Shown: piece by piece, positions 17,245 to 26,010 of the stretch
Numbering within the stretch: the stretch's first letter is position 1
Layout: the number at the start of each line of letters is the position of its first letter
NCBI RefSeq assembly: GCF_023078455.1
Contig: NZ_CP095740.1
Span: forward strand, 918,001-982,000
Source: Luteibacter aegosomatis
Lineage (GTDB): Bacteria; Pseudomonadota; Gammaproteobacteria; Xanthomonadales; Rhodanobacteraceae
Reading direction: 5' to 3'
Length of the DNA: 64,000 nucleotides
Notes under the pieces: generated by a model
Database searches by the model: none
Told to the model about the DNA's origin: nothing
Seen by the model: the letters and a program-made list of their open reading frames with translations, nothing else
Position numbers and translations under genes: made by a program

Positions 17245-17334
17245 GCTCGCCTCCACGGGTTTGCGCGGCGCGGGGCCGCCTTCGCTCCAGTCTACGCCGG
17301 GCGACGACGGAGGGCGTGGGCGACAGGTGAAAAG

Positions 17335-18063
17335 TCAGCGCGACCGGCCGCTCGCCGGCGGCGGGCGGTCGAGGTAGCCGGGGCCGCCGAGCTGGCCCAT
17401 CTGCTGGAGGATCCAGGCCGTGCGCCGCTGAACGTAGGGACTGGGCGCATCGACCCGGTAGCGTCGCGGATTGGGCAGCACGGCGGCCAGGCGAGCGGCC
17501 TGCGCGGGGCCGATGCGGGACGGGGGCGCATGAAAGAAGGCGTCGCTCGCGGCACCGACGCCGTACACGCCGTCGCCCAGCTCCACGATGTTCAGGTACA
17601 CCTCGAGGATCCGCCGTTTCGGCCAGAACGTCTCGATGAGCACCGTGTACCAGGCTTCCAGCCCCTTGCGCACGAAGCTTCGGCCGTTCCACAGGAAGAG
17701 GTTCTTGGCCACCTGCTGGCTGATGGTGCTGGCACCGCGCAGGCGCTTGCCTTCGTCGGCGGCGTCGATGGCGTCCTGGATGGCGTCCACGTCGAAGCCG
17801 TGGTGGAAGGGAAACTTCTGGTCTTCGCCGGCGACCACGGCGATGCCCACCTGCGGCGAGATGGCGCTCCACGGCACCCAGCGGTGGCGGAAGTCGAAAT
17901 CCTTCTCGCCGCCCACGAAGGCTTCCACCCGACGCTCCATCATCGTCGCGCTGGTCCAGGGCGGCACGAAGCGCAGCGCGATCACCACCAGGCAGGACAG
18001 GGCCAGCCAGGAGACGGCGAGCAACACGAGGAGGCGGAGGATGCGGCGGGGCGTCGGTCTCAT
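17335..18063 (-). CDS. mtgA: monofunctional biosynthetic peptidoglycan transglycosylase
   Basis: Polymerises lipid II into glycan strands at the outer face of the inner membrane. The 242-residue protein has one N-terminal membrane helix (~8-31) and a family 51 glycosyltransferase domain with catalytic Glu80 in AGEDQKFPFHHGFD, then the QQVAKNLFLW and KRRILEVYLNIVELGDGVYGVGAAS motifs. There is no transpeptidase domain, as expected for MtgA. It is divergent from hslO with about 95 bases between starts. Confidence 0.95.
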   Translation of the reverse strand: MRPTPRRILRLLVLLAVSWLALSCLVVIALRFVPPWTSATMMERRVEAFVGGEKDFDFRHRWVPWSAISPQVGIAVVAGEDQKFPFHHGFDVDAIQDAIDAADEGKRLRGASTISQQVAKNLFLWNGRSFVRKGLEAWYTVLIETFWPKRRILEVYLNIVELGDGVYGVGAASDAFFHAPPSRIGPAQAARLAAVLPNPRRYRVDAPSPYVQRRTAWILQQMGQLGGPGYLDRPPPASGRSR

Positions 18064-18157
18064 GGCGGCGCGGCGAGGGAGGATGGCGCAGTATAGGGCC
18101 GGGCTTGTCGCCGTATCAGGATGGCCCCATTTACCGACGGATACGTAGGAGGCTCCC

Positions 18158-19078
18158 GTGACCGATTCGACCCGTACCACTTCCTCGACCGACGACGTGC
18201 TGCATCGCTTCATGCTGGAGAAAGCGGGCGTGCGTGGCGTGTTCGTGCGCCTGGGCACCAGTTGGCGCGAAATCGCCTCGCGGGTCGAATACCCCGATGC
18301 CCTGCGCAAAACGCTCGGCCAGGCCGTGGCGGCCAGCGCGCTACTCACGGGCAACATCAAATTCGAGGGGGCGCTGTCGCTGGAGTTCAAGAGCCAGGGC
18401 GCCGTGCGGTTGCTGTTTGCCGAGTGCACCGACAAGGGGCGCCTGCGCGGATTGGCGCGTTTCGACGCCGAGACCCTCGGCGACTCGGTCAACCTCGGCG
18501 ACATGGACGACGAAGTGCTCGCCATCACCGTGGGCAACGCGGAGCGTGGCCGTTACCAGGGCGTGGTCGACCTCACCGACAAGCATTCGATCGAATCGGC
18601 CCTCGAGGGCTATTTCGAAAAGTCCGAACAGCTGCCCGCCCGCATCATGCTCGCCGCCGACGGCGAGCGTGCCGTCGGCCTGATGTTGCAGCCGGTGCCG
18701 GGCGAGGGCGGGCACGATGCCGCCGAGGAAGACGACGACGCCTGGGATCGCGTCGGCGCGCTCACGTCCACGCTTGACGCGGCCGAAATGCTCGCGACCG
18801 ATCCGTCGGACCTGCTCTACAAGCTGTACCACGAGGAGACGGTGCGGCTCTACGAGCCCAAGCCCCTGGCTTTCGGCTGCACGTGCTCGCGCGAGCGGGT
18901 GGAGAGCATGCTGAAGGCGCTGGGCCACGACGAGGTGAAGGCCACGCTCGACGACCGCGACGGCGAGGTCGAGGTGATCTGCGAGTTCTGCGCCACGCGC
19001 TACGTGTTCGACCGGGTGGATGCGGAGCAGCTGTTCGTCGATGGTGACGTGCCGCCGGCGAACCATACGCTTCAGTAA
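18158..19078 (+). CDS. hslO: redox-regulated chaperone Hsp33
   Basis: Oxidation-activated holdase. The 306-residue protein keeps the C-terminal zinc site: Cys241 and Cys243 (CTC) and Cys275 and Cys278 (CEFC). Oxidation of these cysteines unfolds the linker and switches on the chaperone. N-terminal domain motifs are RGVFVRLGTSW and LLTGNIKFEGALSLEF. The GTG start at 18158 follows a strong TAGGAGG site with 5-base spacing. A REP-like pair separates it from the convergent cyclic-di-GMP gene. Confidence 0.97.
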   Translation: MTDSTRTTSSTDDVLHRFMLEKAGVRGVFVRLGTSWREIASRVEYPDALRKTLGQAVAASALLTGNIKFEGALSLEFKSQGAVRLLFAECTDKGRLRGLARFDAETLGDSVNLGDMDDEVLAITVGNAERGRYQGVVDLTDKHSIESALEGYFEKSEQLPARIMLAADGERAVGLMLQPVPGEGGHDAAEEDDDAWDRVGALTSTLDAAEMLATDPSDLLYKLYHEETVRLYEPKPLAFGCTCSRERVESMLKALGHDEVKATLDDRDGEVEVICEFCATRYVFDRVDAEQLFVDGDVPPANHTLQ

Positions 19079-19082
19079 TCCC

Positions 19083-19160
19083 GATTCGCCGATACGATCG
19101 GCTCCCACCCTTCGGTAGCGAACTTCCTACCGAAGGGTGGAAGCCGATCGTATCGGCGAA
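19083..19160. repeat. REP-like inverted repeat pair
   Basis: Arms 19083-19118 and 19127-19160 repeat the stem seen at 6213-6300. The second arm has GTGGAAG in place of GTGGGAG. It lies between the convergent hslO and GGDEF-EAL genes. Confidence 0.88.
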
Positions 19161-19172
19161 ATCAATCTGGCC

Positions 19173-22064
19173 TCAGGCGTCGAGGGACAACGGCGCCCCC
19201 AACCACTTGCTCGCCGGCGCCGGTTGCGCGAACAGGAACCCCTGCCCGAACCGGCAGCCGATGCGGCGCAGCGCGCGCATCTGCGTCTCCGTCTCGATAC
19301 CTTCGGCGATCACCTGCATGCGCAGGGAGTCGGCCAGCGCCTGGATGGCGCGGACCACCGCCGTGCTGTGCGCTTCGTTGTCCTCGGCCGGAAGGTCGAT
19401 GACGAACGAGCGGTCGATCTTCAGCGTTTCGATCGGGTACTGGTGCAGGTAGCTCAGCGACGAATAGCCCGTGCCGAAGTCGTCCAGCGCGATGCCGACG
19501 CCGTGCGCACGCAGGTTTTCGAGGATGCGCTTGACCTGCGCGGGGTTCTCCAGCAGCGCCCGTTCGGTCACCTCCACGCGAATGCACTTGGCCGGCACCT
19601 TGTGCTGCGCGAGCAGGTCGAGCAGGCGCTGGTCGAGGTCGGGTGAGCGGAAATGGCTGCCGGACACGTTGATGCTGACGAAGCCCTCGTCGCGGGTGAG
19701 CGCGCGCGCCTGGCGGACCACCTGCTGGAAGATCTGCCAGTCGATGGCTTCCGAGCAGCCGGTATCCTCGGCCACGGCGAGGAAGTCGCCCGGCGGCAGG
19801 AGGCCGCGCTCCGGATGGCGCCATCGCAGCAGCGCCTCGTAGCCGACCACGCGGCTGTCTTCGAGGTGCACGATGGGCTGGTAGAACGGCACGAACTCGT
19901 GGCGCGTGAGCGCGCGGCGCAGGTCGCCTTCCAGTTCGAGCAGCGACAGGGCTTCGCGGCGCAGGCGGTCGTCGAACACCGCGGCGCGGTGGCGGCCTTC
20001 GTCCTTGGCGCGGTACATCGCCGAGTCGGCGTCGCGGAGCAGTTCTTCCGGGCGCGTGTATTCGGGCGTGGGCAGGGCGATGCCGATCGAGGCGGAGGTG
20101 AAGATCTCCTTCGCGCCCAGCCGGAACGGCGTCTGCAGTTGCGCGATGATGCGTTCGGCGATGTGCGTGGCGGCCTGCGGGTCGGTGATGCCTTCCACCA
20201 GCACGGCGAATTCGTCGCCGCCCAGGCGCGCGACCACGTCGCGCGTCTTCAGGCAGGCACGCACGCGGCCGCCCACCTGGAAGAGCAGGTCGTCGCCGAC
20301 GAGATGGCCCACCGAATCGTTGATGACCTTGAAGCGGTCGAGGTCGATGAACAGCACCGCGAAGAGTTCGCCCGGGTTTTCGCGGTAGTGGTTCAGCGCC
20401 TGCTCGAGGCGCTGCAACAGCAGCGTGCGGTTGGGCAGGCCGGTGAGCGAGTCGTGAAGGGTTTCGTACTTGAGCCGGCGCTCGACGCGTTCGCGTTCGG
20501 CGATCTGCTCGCGCAGGTCGCGGTTGGCCAGGGCCAGCGCGCGCGTGCGTTCGGTCACCCGGCGCTCGAGGCTGGCATAGGCCTGCTTGAGCGATTCGGT
20601 GGTGTATTTGCGCTGCAGCGCGTTGGCGATGTGGTAGCTCACGAAGGTGAGCAGTTCCTGGTCGCGCGCGCTGTAGGTGTGCTCGGGCGAGTAGCTCTGC
20701 ACGGCGAGCACGCCCATGGATTTTTCGTTCCAGATGAGCGGCACGCCCAGCCAGTGCAGCGATCTGGCACCCGTGGTGGACAGCACCTGGTCGCGGTTGA
20801 GGCGGTCGATCTCGGAACGGTCGGCGAGCAGGGCCTTGCCGTTGCGCAGCACGTATTCGGTGAGGCCCCGGCCCAGTTCGCGCGGTTCGCGCACGCCGTC
20901 GAGTTCGTCGACCGAGTACGGGAAGGTGAGCTTGGACTGGTCTTCGGAAAGCAGCGCGATATAGAAGTTGCGCGCATAGAGAAGGCCGCCGATCACGCGA
21001 TGCACGGCGGCGTAGAAGTTTTCGATGCTGTCGGAGGTATTGGCCAGCTCGGCGATGCGGAACAACGCCGCCTGCAGGCGCTCGCCACGCTGGCGCTGCA
21101 ACACCTGCTGGCGCAGCACGCGGTTGGCCTCGCGCAGCGCCGCGGTGCGGGTGGTGACGCGGCGTTCGAGTTCTTCGTGCGCCTGGCGGCGCTCGAGCGC
21201 GGTCTGCACGTGCTGGGCCACGTAGGTCAGCAGTTCGCGGTCGTTGGGCGTGTAGCGGGTGTCGGCACGATAGCTCTGCACCACCAGCGCACCCACCACG
21301 TCGTCGCCGCGCTTCATCGGCACGCCGAGCCAGTCGTCCGAGGGGGGACCGATGTCCACGCGCGGGCCGGGCAGGCTCTTCTCCAGCTCGGCACTGGCGC
21401 CCATCAGCGACTTGCCGCTCTGGAGGATGTGCCAGGTGAGGGTGTTCTCGATGGCCTCGATGGGCCGGATGGACTCCGGGTCGGGCGGATCGGTGTCGAC
21501 CGAATCGACGAAATAGGGAAAACGCACCGTGCGGCTCTGCGCGTCGTACAGCACGATGTAGAAATTCTCGGCGTACATGAGACTGCCCACGATGCCGTGC
21601 AGGGCGGTCATCATGTCGCGCATGTTGTGCTCGGCGCCGGCCTGTTCGGCGATGGCGTAGAGCGCGCGCTGCAGGCGCTCGGCCAGGGCCAGGCGCGAGA
21701 TGGCCTCGTAGAGGTTGGCGGTTTCGGCCAGTTGGCGCAGGCGGGCACCGGCCAGGCGGCCCAGCCAGTCGAACATGTCGGCCAGGAAGGCACTTTCGTC
21801 CGCCCCGGGGGTCAATACCAGCGATCGTTCGGTACGGGGATCGACGCCCAGTTCGATGGCGGGCTGTTCGGATGGCGGCATACCCGCCTCCTGCCACTCG
21901 ACCCGGGCGTCGGGGCGCAGGCAGCGGGCGAAGGCCAGGCACTCGTCGCGGACGGCCTCGGGATCGGCGGCGCGCAACAGGCGCTCGACGGCGTCGTGCA
22001 GCGGCGCGGATTCGCCTGGACCGGGCGCCTGCAAAGCCGGGCTTTGGGATGGAGCGATGGTCAT
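19173..22064 (-). CDS. GAF-GAF-GGDEF-EAL cyclic-di-GMP signalling protein
   Basis: A 963-residue cytosolic-looking sensor for cyclic-di-GMP turnover. Two GAF-like domains span ~130-290 and ~330-485, each followed by a heptad-like helix rich in Glu and Arg (ERRVTTRTAALREANRVL; ERRVTERTRALALANRDL). The GGDEF domain (~530-690) has an intact LGGDEF at 614-619 and IDLDRFK. The inhibitory-site position carries Lys606 rather than Arg. The EAL domain (~705-955) has EALLRW (743-748), INVSGSHF, and DDFGTGYSSL (861-870). Both enzyme motifs look complete, so it may be bifunctional. Ligands of the GAF domains are unknown. Confidence 0.94.
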   Translation of the reverse strand: MTIAPSQSPALQAPGPGESAPLHDAVERLLRAADPEAVRDECLAFARCLRPDARVEWQEAGMPPSEQPAIELGVDPRTERSLVLTPGADESAFLADMFDWLGRLAGARLRQLAETANLYEAISRLALAERLQRALYAIAEQAGAEHNMRDMMTALHGIVGSLMYAENFYIVLYDAQSRTVRFPYFVDSVDTDPPDPESIRPIEAIENTLTWHILQSGKSLMGASAELEKSLPGPRVDIGPPSDDWLGVPMKRGDDVVGALVVQSYRADTRYTPNDRELLTYVAQHVQTALERRQAHEELERRVTTRTAALREANRVLRQQVLQRQRGERLQAALFRIAELANTSDSIENFYAAVHRVIGGLLYARNFYIALLSEDQSKLTFPYSVDELDGVREPRELGRGLTEYVLRNGKALLADRSEIDRLNRDQVLSTTGARSLHWLGVPLIWNEKSMGVLAVQSYSPEHTYSARDQELLTFVSYHIANALQRKYTTESLKQAYASLERRVTERTRALALANRDLREQIAERERVERRLKYETLHDSLTGLPNRTLLLQRLEQALNHYRENPGELFAVLFIDLDRFKVINDSVGHLVGDDLLFQVGGRVRACLKTRDVVARLGGDEFAVLVEGITDPQAATHIAERIIAQLQTPFRLGAKEIFTSASIGIALPTPEYTRPEELLRDADSAMYRAKDEGRHRAAVFDDRLRREALSLLELEGDLRRALTRHEFVPFYQPIVHLEDSRVVGYEALLRWRHPERGLLPPGDFLAVAEDTGCSEAIDWQIFQQVVRQARALTRDEGFVSINVSGSHFRSPDLDQRLLDLLAQHKVPAKCIRVEVTERALLENPAQVKRILENLRAHGVGIALDDFGTGYSSLSYLHQYPIETLKIDRSFVIDLPAEDNEAHSTAVVRAIQALADSLRMQVIAEGIETETQMRALRRIGCRFGQGFLFAQPAPASKWLGAPLSLDA

Positions 22065-22318
22065 CGCCTGGATGGATTCCGGTCTTGGTCGGATCAGTCT
22101 ATATGTGTTGGGGGCGGTCGCGCGATGGGCGCCGCCCCCGCAGTCTCAATGCCCTTGCGCCTGGACGCGGAGGCTCCCCTGACGGTCATGAACGGCAGAT
22201 ATCGTCAATTCTGAAGACCCCCGATGGGGTGTTAGTAAAAAGTAAAACGAGATACACTGACAACCGTCCCGTCGACGGCTCGCGGCGGGGTTCGGGGATA
22301 CGAGCCGCCTTCCGATCA
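22065..22318. other. intergenic region between divergent genes
   Basis: About 250 bases holding the start regions of the GGDEF-EAL gene and the exported-protein gene. The stretch 22225-22260 is AT-rich (GTTAGTAAAAAGTAAAACG, then TACACT at 22253-22258) and could contain the promoter of the exported protein. No other structure seen. Confidence 0.35.
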
Positions 22319-23287
22319 ATGGTTTCCATGCGTCGTACCTTGCTCTCCATGCTTTTGCTGATGCCGCTCGCCGCGGCAGGGCATGGCGTGTCCGAGGGCC
22401 TGGAAGGCACCGGGGCCATCCTGTACGCCGACCCGGCGCCGGTCGAAGGTGCCGATCCGCAAAGCGCGCTGCCGATGTGGCGCACGCCGGACGGTCGCAC
22501 GCTGTCGGTTCGCTACAACGACCGTGCCGATCCCACCCAGCCGCTGGCTCCGCGCCCGTTGGGCGCCAGCCCTTACGTGTCCAGCGGTCTGCAGTACGAC
22601 CTCGGCCCGCGCCTGCAGGCGCATGCCTCGGTGAGCGGCCAGGGTTGGATCAATTCCGCCGAATCCTGCGGTGCGTCCGCTACCTCGCATGGCGACCGTT
22701 GCACGTCGCCCGGCGCACCGCCGCGCATCGTCGGCAGCGAAGTCGGCGCCACCTGGCGCGGCTCCGGTTACAGCGTCGGCCTGGGCGTGGGTTCCACGCG
22801 CCCTTCGGGCAACAGTCCCGCGTTGCCTCGCGTGTTGCCGGGCATGGCGTCCACCATGTCGGGCCTGCCGTTCGGTTCGCTGTCGTCGAGCACCGAGCTC
22901 AATGCGCACGGCCGCCTCGACCTCGATGGCCGCAGCGGCCTGGATCTCGGCGCCAGCATCGGTCGCATCCGCCTGTTGCCGGGTAACCTGCTGGGCATCG
23001 GTTCGGTCGACCAGAAAGCGCTGAGCCTGGGTGTCGATCGCGGTCCGCTGTACGGCACCATCACCGGTCGCACCATGCAGCCGGAAGCCGGCGTGGCCAA
23101 CGGTCTGAACACCGATCGCCGTTGGAGCGCGATCGACCTGGGCGTTACCTTCCGCCTGCCGTGGCGGGGTGAACTGTCGGTGGGTGCGCAGAACGTCTGG
23201 TCGTCGGGTACCACGCCGAACAATCCCGCGCTGCCCGAACCGGATCAATCCCGTACGCCGTACGTGCAGTACCACCAGGATCTATAA
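22319..23287 (+). CDS. exported protein of unknown function, probably outer-membrane
   Basis: Unrecognised 322-residue protein. A signal peptide is clear (~1-21, LLSMLLLMPLAAAGHG). The mature part is rich in Gly, Ser and alternating hydrophobic positions with repeated beta-strand-like segments (LQYDLGPRLQAHASVSGQG; SGLDLGASIGRIRLLPG; SAIDLGVTFRLPWRGELSVGAQ), which suggests a small beta-barrel. Two cysteines lie near residues 117 and 127. Start codons at 22319 and 22328 both work. The final codons (RTPYVQYHQDL) and the terminator behind them are copied downstream in a tandem array. Confidence 0.7.
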   Translation: MVSMRRTLLSMLLLMPLAAAGHGVSEGLEGTGAILYADPAPVEGADPQSALPMWRTPDGRTLSVRYNDRADPTQPLAPRPLGASPYVSSGLQYDLGPRLQAHASVSGQGWINSAESCGASATSHGDRCTSPGAPPRIVGSEVGATWRGSGYSVGLGVGSTRPSGNSPALPRVLPGMASTMSGLPFGSLSSSTELNAHGRLDLDGRSGLDLGASIGRIRLLPGNLLGIGSVDQKALSLGVDRGPLYGTITGRTMQPEAGVANGLNTDRRWSAIDLGVTFRLPWRGELSVGAQNVWSSGTTPNNPALPEPDQSRTPYVQYHQDL

Positions 23288-23855
23288 AAAAGGCCGCGAA
23301 GATCGCGGCCTTTTCGTTCCAGGATTCGCCGATACGATCGGCTCCCACCCCTTCGGTAGGCAGACCGTCGAATCCCTGCTGCTTCGGAGGCCGGTGCATC
23401 CTAGAACGCCGTACGTGCAGTACCACCAGGATCTATAAAAAAGGCCGCGAAGATCGCGGCCTTTTCGTTCCAGGATTCGCCGATACGATCGGCTCCCACC
23501 CCTTCGGTAGGCAGACCGTCGAATCCCTGCTGCTTCGGAGGCCGGTGCATCCTAGAACGCCGTACGTGCAGTACCACCAGGATCTATGAAAAAGGCCGCG
23601 AAGATCGCGGCCTTTTCGTTCCAGGATTCGCCGATACGATCGGCTCCCACCCCTTCGGTAGGCAGACCGTCGAATCCCTGCTGCTTCGGAGGCCGGTGCA
23701 TCCTAGAACGCCGTACGTGCAGTACCACCAGGATCTATGAAAAAGGCCGCGAAGATCGCGGCCTTTTCGTTACAGGACTCGCCTATACGATCGGCTCCCA
23801 CCCCTTCGTTAGCCAGTCAGTCGAACCCCTGCTGCTTCGTAGGCCAGTGCATCCT
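23252..23855 (+). repeat. four tandem 151-bp units copying a gene 3' end, terminator and REP arm
   Basis: Units run 23252-23402, 23403-23553, 23554-23704 and 23705-23855, an exact 151-base period. Each holds the last codons of the upstream gene (RTPYVQYHQDL plus stop), the GGCCGCG hairpin terminator, and one REP-like arm. Units 1-3 are nearly identical; unit 4 has several changes. In units 3 and 4 the stop codon TAA has become TGA. Short reading frames crossing the units are artefacts of the repeat. Confidence 0.93.
23292..23314 (+). terminator. rho-independent terminator, first of four identical copies
   Basis: GGCCGCG / CGCGGCC with a 5-base loop, flanked by A6 before and TTTT after, 4 bases past the stop codon. 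The same hairpin recurs at 23443, 23594 and 23745 in the tandem array. Confidence 0.9.
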
Positions 23856-23880
23856 GGGTTGCCGGGTCACCGGGGTCTTG

Positions 23881-23917
23881 CTACCGAAGGGGTGGGAGCC
23901 GATCGTATCGGCGAATC
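23881..23917. repeat. REP-like arm closing the tandem array
   Basis: Reverse complement of the REP arm that occurs once in each of the four upstream units, so any unit can pair with it. It lies 10 bases beyond the DUF4097 stop on the opposite strand. Confidence 0.85.
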
Positions 23918-23926
23918 GGGCGTACC

Positions 23927-24841
23927 TCAGTTCCCGGCCTTGCGAATCCGCACGTCGCCGCTGAACGATTCCACGTGGATGTTCGCGTCGCCGCCGCCGA
24001 GGGTGGCTTTCAGTTCCTTGCCCGGGCCGTCGTCGCCGCGCGAGGGCTGTCCCCAGTCGCTGCTGATGTCGCCGCTGAAGGTGGATGCATCCAGCCGCGC
24101 CGACGTGGACGCGGGCAACTGCAACTTCACGTCGCCGCTCATCGCATCGACGGTGAGCTTGCTGCCGCTGTTGCTGAGCGGGCCGCCGTTGATTTCGGTA
24201 TCGCCCGACACGGTGCTGAAGTTGGCTTCCTTCCACGGACCGCCACCGATCGTCATCCGGCCGGAGACCGTCTGGCCTTCGACATGCTGGCCGATGTTCG
24301 GCGCGGTGATGTCGCCCGAGACGGTCTGCAGGTCGGCCTTGTCGGCTCGGCCGGCCAGTTCGATCGTGCCGCTCACCGTCTGCATGCTGGCCGACGGCGT
24401 GCGCACGTTGGCCCGCACGCGGCCACTCACGGATTCGATGTCGATGCGGCCGCCTTCCAGTCCGTCGATGCTGACCGGTGCGCTCACCACCTTCACCTCG
24501 AGCTCCACGCCCTTGGGCACGCGCACGTTGAGGGTGGTGGGTCCCATGCTGCTGTCGTTGCCCCAGCTGAACCACTTGCCGTTGCCGCTGCCACCCTGGA
24601 CGCGGATGTCGACGTTGCGGTCGTCGCCTTCCAGTTCGAGCGGGCGCACGCCGGTACCGAGCGTGCCCGACACCTGGATCTGGTTGCGATCCCAGGCGGT
24701 GACGGTGACCTCGCCCTTGGTGTTGTCGATGCTGACGCGCGCGTTGGGGCGGATATCCTTCGACAGGTTGATCGGCGTGGCGGCATGGGCCTGGCCGATC
24801 GACAAGGCCAACAGCAGGGGTGCGATGTAAAAGGTTTTCAT
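23927..24841 (-). CDS. exported DUF4097-type beta-strand repeat protein
   Basis: A 304-residue secreted or periplasmic protein of unknown function. A signal peptide (~1-20, APLLLALSIGQAHA) precedes a long run of beta-helix-like repeats in which T/S-V-S-G-D/T recurs (QTVSGTIEL, QTVSGDITA, STVSGDTEI, DAMSGDVKL, STFSGDISS), typical of DUF4097 adhesin-like proteins. It is third in a row after an ECF sigma factor and a membrane anti-sigma factor, a common setting for envelope-stress operons, so it is probably a target or sensor partner of that system. Confidence 0.88.
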   Translation of the reverse strand: MKTFYIAPLLLALSIGQAHAATPINLSKDIRPNARVSIDNTKGEVTVTAWDRNQIQVSGTLGTGVRPLELEGDDRNVDIRVQGGSGNGKWFSWGNDSSMGPTTLNVRVPKGVELEVKVVSAPVSIDGLEGGRIDIESVSGRVRANVRTPSASMQTVSGTIELAGRADKADLQTVSGDITAPNIGQHVEGQTVSGRMTIGGGPWKEANFSTVSGDTEINGGPLSNSGSKLTVDAMSGDVKLQLPASTSARLDASTFSGDISSDWGQPSRGDDGPGKELKATLGGGDANIHVESFSGDVRIRKAGN

Positions 24842-24865
24842 GGTGGGGTTCCTCCCTGTTGGCTG

Positions 24866-25285
24866 TTAGCCGGCTTGCTTGTCGAAATTACGCAGACGGT
24901 CACGCTGGCGCTCGGTGCGCAGCATCAGCCGTTGCAGGGCGGGTGAGTCGGGGTTTTCGCGCATCGCCTGGCTGAGTTCCAGGCGCGTGGCGTCCAGTTG
25001 TACCGCTGCGCCGGTGAGGCGGGGGTCGGCGGGTTTCCATGCCTTGGTGGCGGCCAGTCCGTCGTTCGGCGTAGGCGAAACCAGGTGCAGGCCGATGCCG
25101 CCGCCGAGTACGGCCACGCCCGCGATGGCGGCGGCCATCAACCAGGGCCGCGCGCGGCGGTGCCGTACGGTGGCCGTGGGGACGGTTTCGCCGAGCCGGG
25201 CTTCGATGTCCGTCCACAGGTCGCGATGGGGCGTGACCGGACGGTTGAGCGAGCGCATCTGGCGCAGGTAGTCGAGTTCGTTCAT
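24866..25285 (-). CDS. putative membrane anti-sigma factor
   Basis: A 139-residue single-pass protein. A short cytoplasmic N-terminus (MNELDYLRQMRSLNRPVTPH) precedes one helix (~48-68, PWLMAAAIAGVAVLGGGIGL), then a periplasmic Arg/Leu-rich helical segment that resembles the heavy-metal-resistance/CpxP type of tail. No zinc-finger cysteines are seen. Role as anti-sigma is inferred from position: its ATG overlaps the sigma factor's TGA (ATGA), so the two are translationally coupled. Confidence 0.75.
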   Translation of the reverse strand: MNELDYLRQMRSLNRPVTPHRDLWTDIEARLGETVPTATVRHRRARPWLMAAAIAGVAVLGGGIGLHLVSPTPNDGLAATKAWKPADPRLTGAAVQLDATRLELSQAMRENPDSPALQRLMLRTERQRDRLRNFDKQAG

Positions 25286-25869
25286 GGCGTATCTCCCAGC
25301 GTGCGGCGGAGCAGGCCGCGCGCGCGGTGCAACTGTGCTTTGGAGGAACCCACCGCCATGCCCAGCTCGGCGGCGATTTCCTCGTGTTTCCAACCTTCCA
25401 CGTCGTGCAGGACGAGGACGGCGCGGGCCCGTGGGGGCAGGCCCGCGATGGCCTTTTCCAGTTCGTCGCGCTCGACGGCGCGCAACGGATTATCGGTATC
25501 GGTGATGTCGGGCAGGTGTTCGTCGTCGACGATGCTCACCGGATCGGCGTTGCGGGCGCGTATGGACATCAACGCCACGTTCACGGCCAACCGGTAGACC
25601 CAGGTGCCGAACGCGCTTTCGAAGCGAAAGCCGTCGAGTTTCTGCCAGGCACGCACGAAGGCTTCCTGGGTGAGGTCTTCGGCCCGCGCATGGTCGTAGG
25701 CGGCCAGGCGCAGGATGGCGCCGTAGACGCGATCCGCATGCCGCCGGTAGAGCGTCTCGAACGCCTTGCGGTCGCCCGCCGCCGCGGCCCGCACGACGTC
25801 GTCGTCGGAGGACGCGACGGGCAGCTCAGGCTGCATGAAGGACGTGGCGGCGAGGCATAGTGCGTTCAT
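25282..25869 (-). CDS. ECF-family RNA polymerase sigma factor
   Basis: A 195-residue extracytoplasmic-function sigma factor. Region 2 has YRRHADRVYGAILRL and AEDLTQEAFVRAWQKLDGFR; region 4 has LPPRARAVLVLHDVEGWKHEEIA followed by the helix-turn-helix MAVGSSKAQLHRARGLLR. The start at 25869 is used; an in-frame Met12 is an alternative. It leads an operon with the anti-sigma and DUF4097 genes, which it may autoregulate. The signal sensed is unknown. Confidence 0.93.
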   Translation of the reverse strand: MNALCLAATSFMQPELPVASSDDDVVRAAAAGDRKAFETLYRRHADRVYGAILRLAAYDHARAEDLTQEAFVRAWQKLDGFRFESAFGTWVYRLAVNVALMSIRARNADPVSIVDDEHLPDITDTDNPLRAVERDELEKAIAGLPPRARAVLVLHDVEGWKHEEIAAELGMAVGSSKAQLHRARGLLRRTLGDTP

Positions 25870-25922
25870 CTTGCCAGCTTGGATGCGGGCAAGGGGGAAA
25901 CGGTTTAAGTGGGCCTGAAAAG

Positions 25923-26001
25923 CATCGCGGACAGGGTCCGCTCCCACCCTTCGATAGCAGGCTTTGCTACCGGAGGGTGGGAGCGGACCCTGTCCGCGAT
26001 G
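25923..26001. repeat. REP-like inverted repeat pair, GGACAGGGTCC stem variant
   Basis: Arms 25923-25953 and 25972-26001 share the GTGGGAG head with the 6213 element but carry a different stem (GCGGACCCTGTCCGC). They lie between the ECF sigma gene's upstream side and the 3' end of pckG. Confidence 0.88.
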
Positions 26002-26010
26002 GGTGTCGCC

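Noticed and set aside
23252..23855. CRISPR array
   Set aside because: The repeat unit is 151 bases with no distinct spacers; it is a tandem duplication.
23586..24830. A long plus-strand frame starting in the tandem repeat with MKKAAKIAAF
   Set aside because: It arises because units 3 and 4 changed TAA to TGA, creating an ATG next to the terminator. It then runs antisense through the DUF4097 gene.
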